DNA of 62,629 bases, from NCBI GenBank assembly GCA_017405645.1, contig JAFQZZ010000025.1, positions 1-62,629 on the forward strand, written 5' to 3'. Source of the stretch: Bacillota bacterium. GTDB taxonomy: Bacteria > Bacillota > Clostridia > Peptostreptococcales > Anaerovoracaceae. The translations under genes and the position numbers were made by a program. The notes under the pieces are model-generated. The model was not told the origin of the DNA. It did not search any database and saw only the letters and a program-made list of their open reading frames with translations. Within the stretch, counting starts at the first letter, position 1. Every line of letters starts with the position of its first letter. Shown in pieces: positions 14,785-22,672 of this stretch.

Positions 14785-16530
14785 ATGAAGAGAGTATTGG
14801 TGCTGCTGGCCCTTGTGCTGGCGGCGGGACTGATCCTGTGCAGCTGCGGGAATGCGGAAACAGACCGGATCCGGGTGATGGAAGCCAAGTACGGGGAAAA
14901 CCATGCGGTCACCGGGCCTTTTGATGAGGCGGAATCCGTCCGGTGTGAAAACGGGACCTTCGTGGGAAGCGAATTGAACGGCGTCCTCTCCTTCAAAGGC
15001 GTGCCTTATGCAAAGCAACCGGTGGGGGACCTGCGCTGGAAGCCCCCGGTGCAGCCGGATCCCGATGAAGGAATCTATGAGGCCCTGTATTACGGCAAGT
15101 CGCCGGTCCAGACGCGCTGGCCTTCCGAACCGGGATCCTATTATCCCTGCGGGGAGGACTGCCTCACCCTGAACGTGTGGACCGCATCGGGGGAGGAGCG
15201 GGACAAAGCCGTCATGGTATTCTTCCATGGAGGCGATTATGGCTGGGGCAGCACCACCGACCCCGTTTATGACGGGCAGCAATTCGTGGAAACCCATCCG
15301 GAGATCGTCCTGGTCACGGTGGAATACCGGTTGGGGATCCTGGGATTTATCGACCTGTCCTCTGTGCCCGGGGGAGAGGAATACCCCGAAAGCGGGAACC
15401 TGGGGCTCCTGGACATGAAATGCTCCCTGGAATGGATCGGCAGAAACATCGGAGCCTTTGGCGGGGATCCGGAGAACGTGACGATTTTCGGAGAATCCGC
15501 CGGCGGCGGGGCGGTGTCCCTGCTGCCGCTCATGGATGGGACCAAGGGCTTGTTCCGGCGGGTGATCGCGGAGAGCGGATCCCTGGCCCTGACCTCGTCC
15601 CGGGAGGAGTGCGGGGGCTTGACGGAAAGGCTGCTGAAGGAGACCGGCGCAGAGAGCATGGCGGATCTCATGGCCCTTTCCGAAGATGAACTGAAGAAAG
15701 CCAACGAAGCGCTGAATGACTATTGCAACCGTCCCGAACGGGATGGCGTGGTTTTGCCGGAAGACCTCTATGAAGCATGGAAGCGGATGCCGGCGGAGTT
15801 CGATCTGATGATCGGGACCAACGCCGATGAGGTGAATTATTGGAAAAAAGAAGTGGGGTATATGTTCGGGGGCTTCGAAAGTGATATCGTTTTCCATGGG
15901 ATGGAAACCATTCTGTATGAAAACGACCTGAAGCGGTTCTCAGCGGAGGACCGGACAGCGGCGGAGGCCTTTGTGAAGGATCAGGGCGGCGTGCCCGGCG
16001 GACTCAGCGAATTCTATAACGAGGTCATGTTCCGGATCCCCGCAGTCGCCCAGGCCCGGGCCCATGGGGAAAACGGCGGAAAGACCTACATGTATTATTG
16101 GACCTATCCTTCCGCGATACCGGGGCAGGGAGCCTGTCATGCGGTGGAATTGTCCTATGTCTTCAACAACCCGGAGGAGACGCTCTACACCGGGGATATA
16201 ACGGACCCCGTACTGTCCGCCGAAGTGCAGCGGATGTGGGTGAATTTTGCACGGACAGGGGATCCTTCCACGGAAACGCATCCATGGAAAGCCTACGGCC
16301 CGCAGGACCGGTGGACCATGGTGCTGGGGAAGGACATCCGCCTGGAAAAGGACCTGATGGAAGACCGGTACGATGCGCTGGAATCTTTCCCGGGATACTA
16401 TTTGTCTGCGGACTATATGGAAATGGAATATGGGGTGCCTTATGTATATAAAAGGATCGGCGTTCTGGCACTGGCGGCGGTTCTTCTTGCGGTATTCTTC
16501 ATCCTCCGCAGGAAGCGGAAAAAGGCATGA
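14785..16530 (+). CDS. Type B carboxylesterase, membrane-attached
   Basis: A 581-residue secreted alpha/beta hydrolase. The signal peptide ends in LILCSC, a likely lipobox. Catalytic elements: oxyanion segment FFHGGDYGWGS, nucleophile elbow FGESAGGG with Ser238, acid in GTNADEVNY, and His in GACHAVELSYVF. EDCLTLNVW is the second carboxylesterase B signature. Unusually the protein also ends in a hydrophobic helix followed by RRKRKK (last about 25 residues), so it would be fixed to the membrane at both ends if the lipobox is used; alternatively the N-terminal signal is cleaved normally. ATG at 14785 follows AGGGAGA; the longer reading frame begins beside the tRNA and is rejected. Substrate unknown. 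Confidence 0.9.
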   Translation: MKRVLVLLALVLAAGLILCSCGNAETDRIRVMEAKYGENHAVTGPFDEAESVRCENGTFVGSELNGVLSFKGVPYAKQPVGDLRWKPPVQPDPDEGIYEALYYGKSPVQTRWPSEPGSYYPCGEDCLTLNVWTASGEERDKAVMVFFHGGDYGWGSTTDPVYDGQQFVETHPEIVLVTVEYRLGILGFIDLSSVPGGEEYPESGNLGLLDMKCSLEWIGRNIGAFGGDPENVTIFGESAGGGAVSLLPLMDGTKGLFRRVIAESGSLALTSSREECGGLTERLLKETGAESMADLMALSEDELKKANEALNDYCNRPERDGVVLPEDLYEAWKRMPAEFDLMIGTNADEVNYWKKEVGYMFGGFESDIVFHGMETILYENDLKRFSAEDRTAAEAFVKDQGGVPGGLSEFYNEVMFRIPAVAQARAHGENGGKTYMYYWTYPSAIPGQGACHAVELSYVFNNPEETLYTGDITDPVLSAEVQRMWVNFARTGDPSTETHPWKAYGPQDRWTMVLGKDIRLEKDLMEDRYDALESFPGYYLSADYMEMEYGVPYVYKRIGVLALAAVLLAVFFILRRKRKKA

Positions 16531-16556
16531 GACGCAGCGGGTATAAATCCCCTTTT

Positions 16557-16570
16557 AATCCCGCGGGATT
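16557..16570. promoter_or_regulatory. Palindrome upstream of the serine acetyltransferase gene
   Basis: AATCCCGCGGGATT is a perfect 14-bp palindrome located 5 bp before a TAAAAT hexamer (16576-16581) that could be the -10 of the serine acetyltransferase gene. It is placed where a repressor or activator site would be. No T-box or other cysteine-responsive element is visible. Confidence 0.4.
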
Positions 16571-16635
16571 TGTTGTAAAATAGAAAAAGACCGGGCAGCC
16601 GGTCCAATCAATACAGGAATAATGAGGTGAATCAC

Positions 16636-17583
16636 ATGACGAATGAAAACCGGACACATGAGATCGTCAGCAACATCATTGATACATACGGAAAATATCC
16701 CCGGACCAGCCGGATCGATGAGGAGAATATGCTCAACAAGGAGATCATCATCGAGGTGGCGGAGAAAGTCCGCAGCGTACTGTTCCCGGGGTTCTTTGAA
16801 AAACGGAAGGTCCGCTCGGAAAACGTCCAGTACCTGGTGGGGGAACACGTGGAGTTCATCCAGTACCACTTGAGGAAACAGGTGGCCAAGGCCATCGGCA
16901 GCGATGGATCCGGACGGGGCCTTTCCTGGCAGGAGATCGAGTCCAAAACGGAAGAGATTGTGGACGAATTCCTCAGCTGCCTGCCCAGGATCCGCGAATA
17001 CCTCAGCACGGATGTGGAAGCCCTGCTGAACGGGGACCCGGCGGCTTCCAGCACCGATGAGATCATTTTCTCCTATCCGGGGCTGTACGCCGTGACCATT
17101 TTCCGGATCGCCCATGAGCTGTATCTGCTGAAGGTCCCCATGATCCCCCGGATCATGACGGAGCATGCCCACAGCATCACCGGCATCGACATCAACCCCG
17201 GAGCCACCATCGGGAAGTACTTCTTCATCGACCACGGCACCGGCATCGTTATCGGGGAGACGACAGAGATCGGAGAAAACGTCAAGCTGTACCAGGGGGT
17301 GACCCTGGGAGCCCTTTCCACCCGGAAAGGCCAGCAGCTTCGGGGAACGAAGCGTCATCCCACCATTGAAGACAATGTGACCATTTATTCCAACACCAGT
17401 ATCCTGGGCGGCGAGACCGTCATCGGAAAGGGAGCGATCATCGGCGGCAACGCCTTCATCGTGGAATCCATTCCCCCGGGAGTCCGGGTCAGCATCAAGA
17501 ACCCGGAACTGGAATACAGCGGACATGAGAATCTCAGCCTGGACGGCGAAGATAACAAAGAATGGTCCGACTGGGAAATCTGA
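16636..17583 (+). CDS. cysE: Serine O-acetyltransferase
   Basis: Transfers acetyl from acetyl-CoA to L-serine, the first step of cysteine synthesis in the cytoplasm. The 315-residue protein has an all-helical N-terminal part (to about 170) and a left-handed beta-helix C-terminal part with hexapeptide repeats. EHAHSITGIDINPGATIGK holds the catalytic histidine region, DHGTGIVIGET the second active-site segment, and GAIIGGNAFIVESIPPG the end of the helix. Its length fits the long EpsC/CysE-like form of anaerobes. ATG at 16636 is preceded by TGAGGTGA. No cysteine synthase gene is adjacent. It ends at a terminator shared with the convergent rubrerythrin operon. Confidence 0.94.
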   Translation: MTNENRTHEIVSNIIDTYGKYPRTSRIDEENMLNKEIIIEVAEKVRSVLFPGFFEKRKVRSENVQYLVGEHVEFIQYHLRKQVAKAIGSDGSGRGLSWQEIESKTEEIVDEFLSCLPRIREYLSTDVEALLNGDPAASSTDEIIFSYPGLYAVTIFRIAHELYLLKVPMIPRIMTEHAHSITGIDINPGATIGKYFFIDHGTGIVIGETTEIGENVKLYQGVTLGALSTRKGQQLRGTKRHPTIEDNVTIYSNTSILGGETVIGKGAIIGGNAFIVESIPPGVRVSIKNPELEYSGHENLSLDGEDNKEWSDWEI

Positions 17584-17632
17584 TCCGTCTTGATCAGGAC
17601 ATCTTTTGTTGTTTTCGCAATATCCCGCCTGT

Positions 17633-17684
17633 AAAAAAAGGCCTCTGTTTCTGTAAGGATCCTAACAGAAGCAGAGGCCTTTGT
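17633..17684. terminator. Bidirectional terminator, cysE / rubrerythrin operon
   Basis: A 17-bp stem, AAGGCCTCTGTTTCTGT against ACAGAAGCAGAGGCCTT. The long A tract at 17633-17639 makes a seven-U tail on the minus strand, so it is strongest for the minus-strand operon. Confidence 0.9.
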
Positions 17685-17713
17685 ATGCGATTCAATCACA
17701 CTGCAGAAAAGTA

Positions 17714-18895
17714 TCAGTAGTTTTCTTTTCTCACTTCAAAGAATGCCTGAGGATGGTTGCAAACAGGGCAGACCTCAGGGGCAGAAACGCCGACTGCAAC
17801 ATGTCCGCAGTTGCGGCACTCCCACATGGTAACGCCACTCTTTTTGAAGACTTCCATAGCCTCAACATTTTTCAGCAGTGCACGGTATCTCTCTTCGTGC
17901 ATCTTTTCAATGGCTGCAACACCACGGAACTGAGCGGCCAGAGCAGTGAACCCCTCTTCCTCTGCATCCTGAGCCATTCTCTCATACATATCGGTCCACT
18001 CTGCATTCTCACCTTCTGCTGCATGAAGCAGGTTCTCTGCAGTATCTCCCAGTTCTCCCAGAGCCTTGAACCACAGCTTTGCATGCTCCTTCTCGTTTTC
18101 GGCAGTCTGAAGGAACAGGGCAGCGATCTGCTCGTATCCGGCCTTCTTTGCTACAGAAGCAAAATAAGTGTACTTATTTCTTGCCTGGGATTCACCGGCA
18201 AATGCCTCCCAGAGATTCTTTTCGGTCTTGGTTCCCGCATATATGTTTTTTGCAGGAGCTTCCTCTGCCTTCTTAAACTTTTCGGCAGGCTGCTTACATA
18301 CCGGGCACTTCTCCGGAGGCTGCTCTCCCTCGTGAACGTAACCGCATACTGTACATATCCATTTAGCCATGGTTGTTTCTCCTTTCAGCTCTTCTTTCTT
18401 TTCATTGTTCGGAAGATTCTTTAAAATCTTCTTTGCCGTATCTGACGGAAACTCCGATGTGGGAGGATTTGCGATGAGCGCCTCCAGCATTTCGTGCGTA
18501 TTATTGCTCTGCGGAAGCATATAGCCTGCCTCTCGCATGATATCTTCAGCAATCAGCCTTTCCGACTTTGCCGCTGCAATCATCAGTCTCTGCAGCCCAT
18601 CCAGCTCTGTTTCCGCTGCAATCTGAAGCGCGGACTTTTCGCCGTCCATCTTGCTTTTCGCCAGTTCATTCAAGACCGCTCTTACAGAATCGGCCTTCGG
18701 CTGCTGAGGTGGATACTCTTCCGGAACCATGCTGATTGCTCCGCTCGGGCAGGCCCCTGCGCATACGCCGCATCCTATGCATTTTGTGGTGTCAATGATA
18801 CTGTTTTCTGTGTCAGTTGCTCCGGTCGGGCATACATAAAGGCACAGACAATCTTTCGTACAAAGTCTTAAGTTTCTAACGGCAACAGTCTTCAT
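17714..18895 (-). CDS. Ferredoxin-rubrerythrin fusion with two rubredoxin domains
   Basis: A 393-residue peroxide-reducing protein with an unusual order. Residues 1-55 form a two-cluster ferredoxin: the second motif [12 protein letters not shown] is canonical, the first (C12, C16, C18, C22) has shifted spacing. Residues 56-175 are a helical linker. M176 starts a complete rubrerythrin with N-terminal rubredoxin ([12 protein letters not shown]...CPVC), ferritin-like diiron core ([24 protein letters not shown]) and C-terminal rubredoxin ([12 protein letters not shown]...CPVC). Codons 171-174 contain AAAGGAG placed 8 nt before the ATG of M176, a perfect ribosome-binding site, so a free 218-residue rubrerythrin is probably also made. 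The ferredoxin could pass electrons straight to the diiron site. Confidence 0.9.
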   Translation of the reverse strand: MKTVAVRNLRLCTKDCLCLYVCPTGATDTENSIIDTTKCIGCGVCAGACPSGAISMVPEEYPPQQPKADSVRAVLNELAKSKMDGEKSALQIAAETELDGLQRLMIAAAKSERLIAEDIMREAGYMLPQSNNTHEMLEALIANPPTSEFPSDTAKKILKNLPNNEKKEELKGETTMAKWICTVCGYVHEGEQPPEKCPVCKQPAEKFKKAEEAPAKNIYAGTKTEKNLWEAFAGESQARNKYTYFASVAKKAGYEQIAALFLQTAENEKEHAKLWFKALGELGDTAENLLHAAEGENAEWTDMYERMAQDAEEEGFTALAAQFRGVAAIEKMHEERYRALLKNVEAMEVFKKSGVTMWECRNCGHVAVGVSAPEVCPVCNHPQAFFEVRKENY

Positions 18896-19536
18896 TATTC
18901 TGCCCTCCCTTTGATTTTCTCAAATTTCCAGGCCGGTACTTTACATACGGGACAAAGCTCCGGCGCCTCGTCACCAATGTAGATAAATCCGCATACCGTG
19001 CATACCCAGATGTTGGTATCGGCAAGCATGGTCTCTCCATCTCTCAGATATCTGTTTACAAGAGAAGAAAGCATCCTGGAAACCTTCTCACCCCATACAC
19101 AGACGCGGGCAGCGCCCCTGTCGCCTGCGGCGTCTGCTGTTGCCCGGACATTTCCATAATTATCAATGTCCGACTGGAGAAGAGCAGCCACGCTCTCCAG
19201 CGTAGCATCCTGAACAGCCGGAGTAATAGAAGAGAAATAATCTGCAAGTTCCCGGAACATGCCTGCTTCCTCGTTCTTATACTGCTTCTCACAACCTCGG
19301 GACAGATTGGAGAAGAGAGCCGACAGCTGTCCGGCAGACAGTTTTGTAAGATCGGCATCCGCTTCCACGGGTGTCTGTTTTTTGATTGCCTTTGGCTGGG
19401 AAACTGCCTCCGGTTTAAAATCAGATTTCATGGCTCCGCAAAGAGGGCACTTCCAATCTTCCGGAAGAGAGGCAAAGGGCGCTTTTTCCTTTGCGTCATC
19501 GTAGATATATCCACAGACCTGACAAATATACCGCAT
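18895..19536 (-). CDS. Double-rubredoxin protein with helical core
   Basis: A 213-residue cytoplasmic electron-transfer protein. It has a rubredoxin at the N-terminus ([18 protein letters not shown]...CPLCG, residues 3-38), a helical segment of about 110 residues, and a second rubredoxin at the C-terminus ([22 protein letters not shown]). The middle lacks obvious ExxH diiron ligands, so it is probably not itself a rubrerythrin; it may be a degenerate ferritin-like scaffold. The stop overlaps the start of the ferredoxin-rubrerythrin gene by one base, showing tight coupling. Likely role: shuttling electrons from the NADH-linked disulfide reductase (next gene upstream) to the rubrerythrin. Confidence 0.85.
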   Translation of the reverse strand: MRYICQVCGYIYDDAKEKAPFASLPEDWKCPLCGAMKSDFKPEAVSQPKAIKKQTPVEADADLTKLSAGQLSALFSNLSRGCEKQYKNEEAGMFRELADYFSSITPAVQDATLESVAALLQSDIDNYGNVRATADAAGDRGAARVCVWGEKVSRMLSSLVNRYLRDGETMLADTNIWVCTVCGFIYIGDEAPELCPVCKVPAWKFEKIKGRAE

Positions 19537-19553
19537 ACATGAACCTCCTTTTT

Positions 19554-21245
19554 CTATTTTTCCATACCACAGGGATAGGAACGTTCGCTCATCAGTTTAT
19601 CCCGGATCACGCTGGCATAAAACCTGTATCCTCCGGATAAGTTATAGCAGTCAAATCCATTCTGAGCAAGCATCCGACATGCAATATAGCTTCGCAGACC
19701 ACTTTGGCAGATGACATAAACGGGCTTTGACGGCTCCAACTCATTGAGGCGTTCCCGAAGTTCATCCACCGGAATATTGACATAGCCGTCGATATGACCG
19801 CCTGCATATTCCCCGGCTGTTCTTGTATCCAACAGCGTTACGCTTCCGTCTCTCGGAAGGTCTGCAATCTCGTCCCAGTGGTATTGCTTTACCATTCCCG
19901 TATTCAGGTTTTCTATCATAAAGCCTGCCATGTTGACCGGATCTTTTGCAGACGAGAATGGCGGCGCATAGGCAAGGTCCAGATCCTTCAGTTTATCCGC
20001 CTTTATGCCTGCATGAATTGCAGTTGCCAGCACATCGATTCGTTTGTCGACACCTTCGGAACCAATGATTTGAGCACCCAGAATACGAAGGCTTTCTTTC
20101 TCATAGACCACTTTCATGGTCATGACTTTTGCCCCCGGATAATATCCGGCATGAGAGGAAGGTGATAAAACGACACTATCACAGGATAATCCTGCGGCAG
20201 CTGCCGCCTTCTCCGTAAGTCCCGTGCCGGCAACGACCATATCAAAGATCTTAATAATCGATGACCCGAGGGAGCCGCGATAGCGACTGTCTTTTCCGCA
20301 AGCATTATCGGCAGCAATACGTCCCTGTTTATTTGCGGGTCCGGCCAGTGCGATCACTGTATTTTCTTCTGTTACAAAATGCTTCACCTGTACCGCATCC
20401 CCGATAGCATAGATATCAGGCGCGGAGGTTTCCATGCGGTCATTGACGGCGATGCTTCCCTTTACACCAAGTTCTAAACCTGCCTGCTTTGCAAGCGAAC
20501 TGTCCGGAGTCACTCCGATTGCAAGGAGAACCATGTCCGCCGAAATTCCGTCTTCACCGTCTAAGAGTGCTGTGATCTGTCCGTTTTCTTCCCGGAAACC
20601 TGTCACGCTGCTTCCAAGACGGAGATTTACACCCTTTTGCCGCAGCTTGCTGTGGACAAAGGCGGCCATATCATAATCCAGAGTATTCATTAACTGCTTC
20701 GGGCGCTGAACGATCGTAACCTGAAGACCTTTTTCTCTGAGGTTTTCAGCGGTTTCAATACCAATATAACCTCCGCCCACCAGAACAGCACTCTGAATTC
20801 CATTGGCATTCACGTAATCGTGGATCCGAAGCGTATCCTCAACCGTTCTCAGGGTAAAGATGCGATTGCTGTCTATACCGGGCAGATTCGGCCTCGTCGG
20901 CTTCGCGCCGGGAGACAGGATCAATTTGTCATAGGCTTCTTTCCATTCTTCACCGGTCAGGAGATTCTTTACCGAAACCGCCTTTTCATCCGGAATAATC
21001 TTTGTTACTTCATGATTTGCCTTGACCTGAATGTGGAAGCGGGACCAAAAACTCTCCGGCGTTTGCAGTGTCAATTCCTCCTGATTGGCAATAACGTCTC
21101 CAATATAGTAGGGAAGACCACAGTTAGCGTAAGAGATAAAGCCTGTCTTCTCAAAAACGATGATCTCTGCACTCTCATCCAGACGGCGTATACGAGCAGC
21201 TGCCGTAGCACCGCCTGCAACTCCACCAACAATAACAACCTTCAT
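19554..21245 (-). CDS. CoA-disulfide reductase / NADH-polysulfide reductase with rhodanese domain
   Basis: A 563-residue FAD enzyme. N-terminal FAD site VVIVGGVAGGATAAARIRRL, single redox cysteine C42 in SYANCGLPYY, NAD site AVLVGGGYIGIETAENL near residue 150, second FAD contact IYAIGDAVQV near 280, dimerisation domain to about 440. The C-terminal rhodanese domain LLDTRTAGEYAGGHIDG ends in the active loop CQSGLRS with C513. This arrangement belongs to CoA-disulfide/per-sulfide reductases that use NADH to reduce disulfides, sulfur or peroxides. Start at 21245 is set by GGAGGTGCAGGAA; a longer frame begins upstream without such a site. First gene of the three-gene defence operon; KamA ends 91 bp upstream. 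Confidence 0.92.
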   Translation of the reverse strand: MKVVIVGGVAGGATAAARIRRLDESAEIIVFEKTGFISYANCGLPYYIGDVIANQEELTLQTPESFWSRFHIQVKANHEVTKIIPDEKAVSVKNLLTGEEWKEAYDKLILSPGAKPTRPNLPGIDSNRIFTLRTVEDTLRIHDYVNANGIQSAVLVGGGYIGIETAENLREKGLQVTIVQRPKQLMNTLDYDMAAFVHSKLRQKGVNLRLGSSVTGFREENGQITALLDGEDGISADMVLLAIGVTPDSSLAKQAGLELGVKGSIAVNDRMETSAPDIYAIGDAVQVKHFVTEENTVIALAGPANKQGRIAADNACGKDSRYRGSLGSSIIKIFDMVVAGTGLTEKAAAAAGLSCDSVVLSPSSHAGYYPGAKVMTMKVVYEKESLRILGAQIIGSEGVDKRIDVLATAIHAGIKADKLKDLDLAYAPPFSSAKDPVNMAGFMIENLNTGMVKQYHWDEIADLPRDGSVTLLDTRTAGEYAGGHIDGYVNIPVDELRERLNELEPSKPVYVICQSGLRSYIACRMLAQNGFDCYNLSGGYRFYASVIRDKLMSERSYPCGMEK

Positions 21246-21336
21246 TTCCTGCACCTCCGCTTTCCCACGGTATCCTTGAATCCCGCCATCGGTCATTTTC
21301 CATTCCTCAACGACCTGATCGATATCAGTTTTTTGG

Positions 21337-22431
21337 TCAGTCCAGCCAGCACTGGTCCGGCTCCGGTTCGATCATGAACAGCCGGTTCCGGTCCGCCGGA
21401 TCCTTGGCGTTATGGTATTTCATCACCAACTGTGTCCCGTCCGCTATGCCGACGATCTCAATCTTGCCCGAGTAGTGGCTCATGACGAAGCGCATGGATT
21501 TTCCCTGGCCGTTCTGGCCGTACCGGGCTTCATCCACGATTTTTGCTCCTTCCATCAGGGGAACCTGGAAGCGATGGGCCAGTCCGGCCACGGGCCGGCA
21601 CTGGAAAATGTAGTAGGGCACCACGCCGATGACTGTCAGTCCCCGGAGCAGCTCCGACAGGACCTTCACGGAATCGTTGACCCCCCGCATGAGCACCGTC
21701 TGGTTCCGGACCACGATGCCCCGCCGGATCAGTTCCTTCACCGCCCGGATGGATTCCGGGGTGATCTCCCGGGGGTGGTCGAACTGGGTCACCAGGTAGA
21801 TCTGTTTCTTTTCATTGTATTCCTCCAGCATGTCCAGCAGCTCTCTGTCCTCGTAGATCCGCTGGGGGAAGACCACCGGGACCCGGGTCCCGAAGCGGAT
21901 CAGGTCCAGTTGGTCCATGCCGGAAAACAGTTCCAGGTACTCCCTTATCACCTTGTTGCTGTTCAAAAACGAATCCCCGCCGGAAATCAGGACGTTGGTG
22001 ATCTCCGGGTGGGCTTTCACGTAATCGGCGGCGGCCTGCGGGCTCTCCACCGATTCCTTTTTTGCCTCCAGTCCCACCAGCCTCTTGCGGAAGCAGTGGC
22101 GGCAGTACATGGCGCAGCGCTGGGTGGAGAGGATCAGGGCCGTGGGGCCGTACTTGTGCTGGATCCCCTGTATTACGGTATTGGAAGCTTCGTTGCTGGG
22201 ATCAAAAGTCCCGTGCAGGTCCAGCTCTTCCGGAGAGGGCACAGCCATCTTCCGTACAGGGTCATCCGGGTCATTCCAATCGATCAGGGAAAAATAGTAA
22301 GAAGGGATGCTCATGGGAAACTGCCGGAGGATCGGCTGGAGACGGCAGGCATCCTCTTCCGACAAGCCGGCTTCCCGGATCAGATCGTCGATCCCGGTGA
22401 TGTTTTTCTTGAGTTCATCTTTCCAGTTCAT
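21337..22431 (-). CDS. KamA-family radical SAM aminomutase
   Basis: A 364-residue lysine 2,3-aminomutase-like enzyme that uses an S-adenosylmethionine radical, a [4Fe-4S] cluster and PLP to move an alpha-amino group to C3. Cluster motif CAMYCRHCFRKR (CxxxCxxC), LISGGDSF as the SAM-contact strand, TRVPVVFPQRI, and VPYYIFQCRPVAG are family hallmarks. SGKIEIVG near the C-terminus is where the PLP lysine is expected. The length is shorter than classical LAM, and substrate (lysine, glutamate or arginine; beta-lysine for osmoprotection or fermentation) cannot be settled by eye. GAGGTTA 6 nt upstream favours the ATG at 22431, although an ATG at 22458 is also in frame. No lysine-fermentation genes (KamDE, Kdd, Kce) are adjacent. 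Confidence 0.9.
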   Translation of the reverse strand: MNWKDELKKNITGIDDLIREAGLSEEDACRLQPILRQFPMSIPSYYFSLIDWNDPDDPVRKMAVPSPEELDLHGTFDPSNEASNTVIQGIQHKYGPTALILSTQRCAMYCRHCFRKRLVGLEAKKESVESPQAAADYVKAHPEITNVLISGGDSFLNSNKVIREYLELFSGMDQLDLIRFGTRVPVVFPQRIYEDRELLDMLEEYNEKKQIYLVTQFDHPREITPESIRAVKELIRRGIVVRNQTVLMRGVNDSVKVLSELLRGLTVIGVVPYYIFQCRPVAGLAHRFQVPLMEGAKIVDEARYGQNGQGKSMRFVMSHYSGKIEIVGIADGTQLVMKYHNAKDPADRNRLFMIEPEPDQCWLD

Positions 22432-22487
22432 CGGTAACCTCACATATTTTGTTAACATAATAGATTTACATAATGCATTATCGTCTC

Positions 22488-22517
22488 ATTATACATAAAA
22501 AACCCGGGGGAAGTCAA
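22488..22517 (-). promoter_or_regulatory. Promoter of the KamA gene
   Basis: Minus strand: TTGACT (22517-22512), 18-bp spacer, TATAAT (22493-22488). A perfect palindrome TAATGCATTA (22471-22480) lies just downstream, at the expected start of transcription. Confidence 0.8.
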
Positions 22518-22563
22518 CAAAGACCGTTTTTGGCGGAGGACCGGCAATGAACAGGCTTTTTCA

Positions 22564-22592
22564 TTGACGTGAAAAAAGCGATATGATAGAAT
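22564..22592 (+). promoter_or_regulatory. Promoter of alaS
   Basis: TTGACG (22564-22569), 17 bp, TAGAAT (22587-22592). The -10 is the left half of the perfect palindrome TAGAATATTCTA. The 75-nt leader that follows has no T-box consensus, so alaS is not obviously under tRNA-sensing control. Confidence 0.75.
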
Positions 22593-22672
22593 ATTCTATC
22601 CGATGTTTTTCGGAAAAACACTGCACCAACGCCCGTAAAGGGCCGGCGATACAAATGAGAAAGGAAAATGAG

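Noticed and set aside
16627..16635. GTG start for the serine acetyltransferase gene
   Set aside because: This GTG is part of the ribosome-binding site TGAGGTGA; the ATG at 16636 has the correct spacing.
22593..22672. T-box leader for alaS
   Set aside because: No AGGGTGGNACCGCG antiterminator sequence and no terminator in the 80-nt leader.
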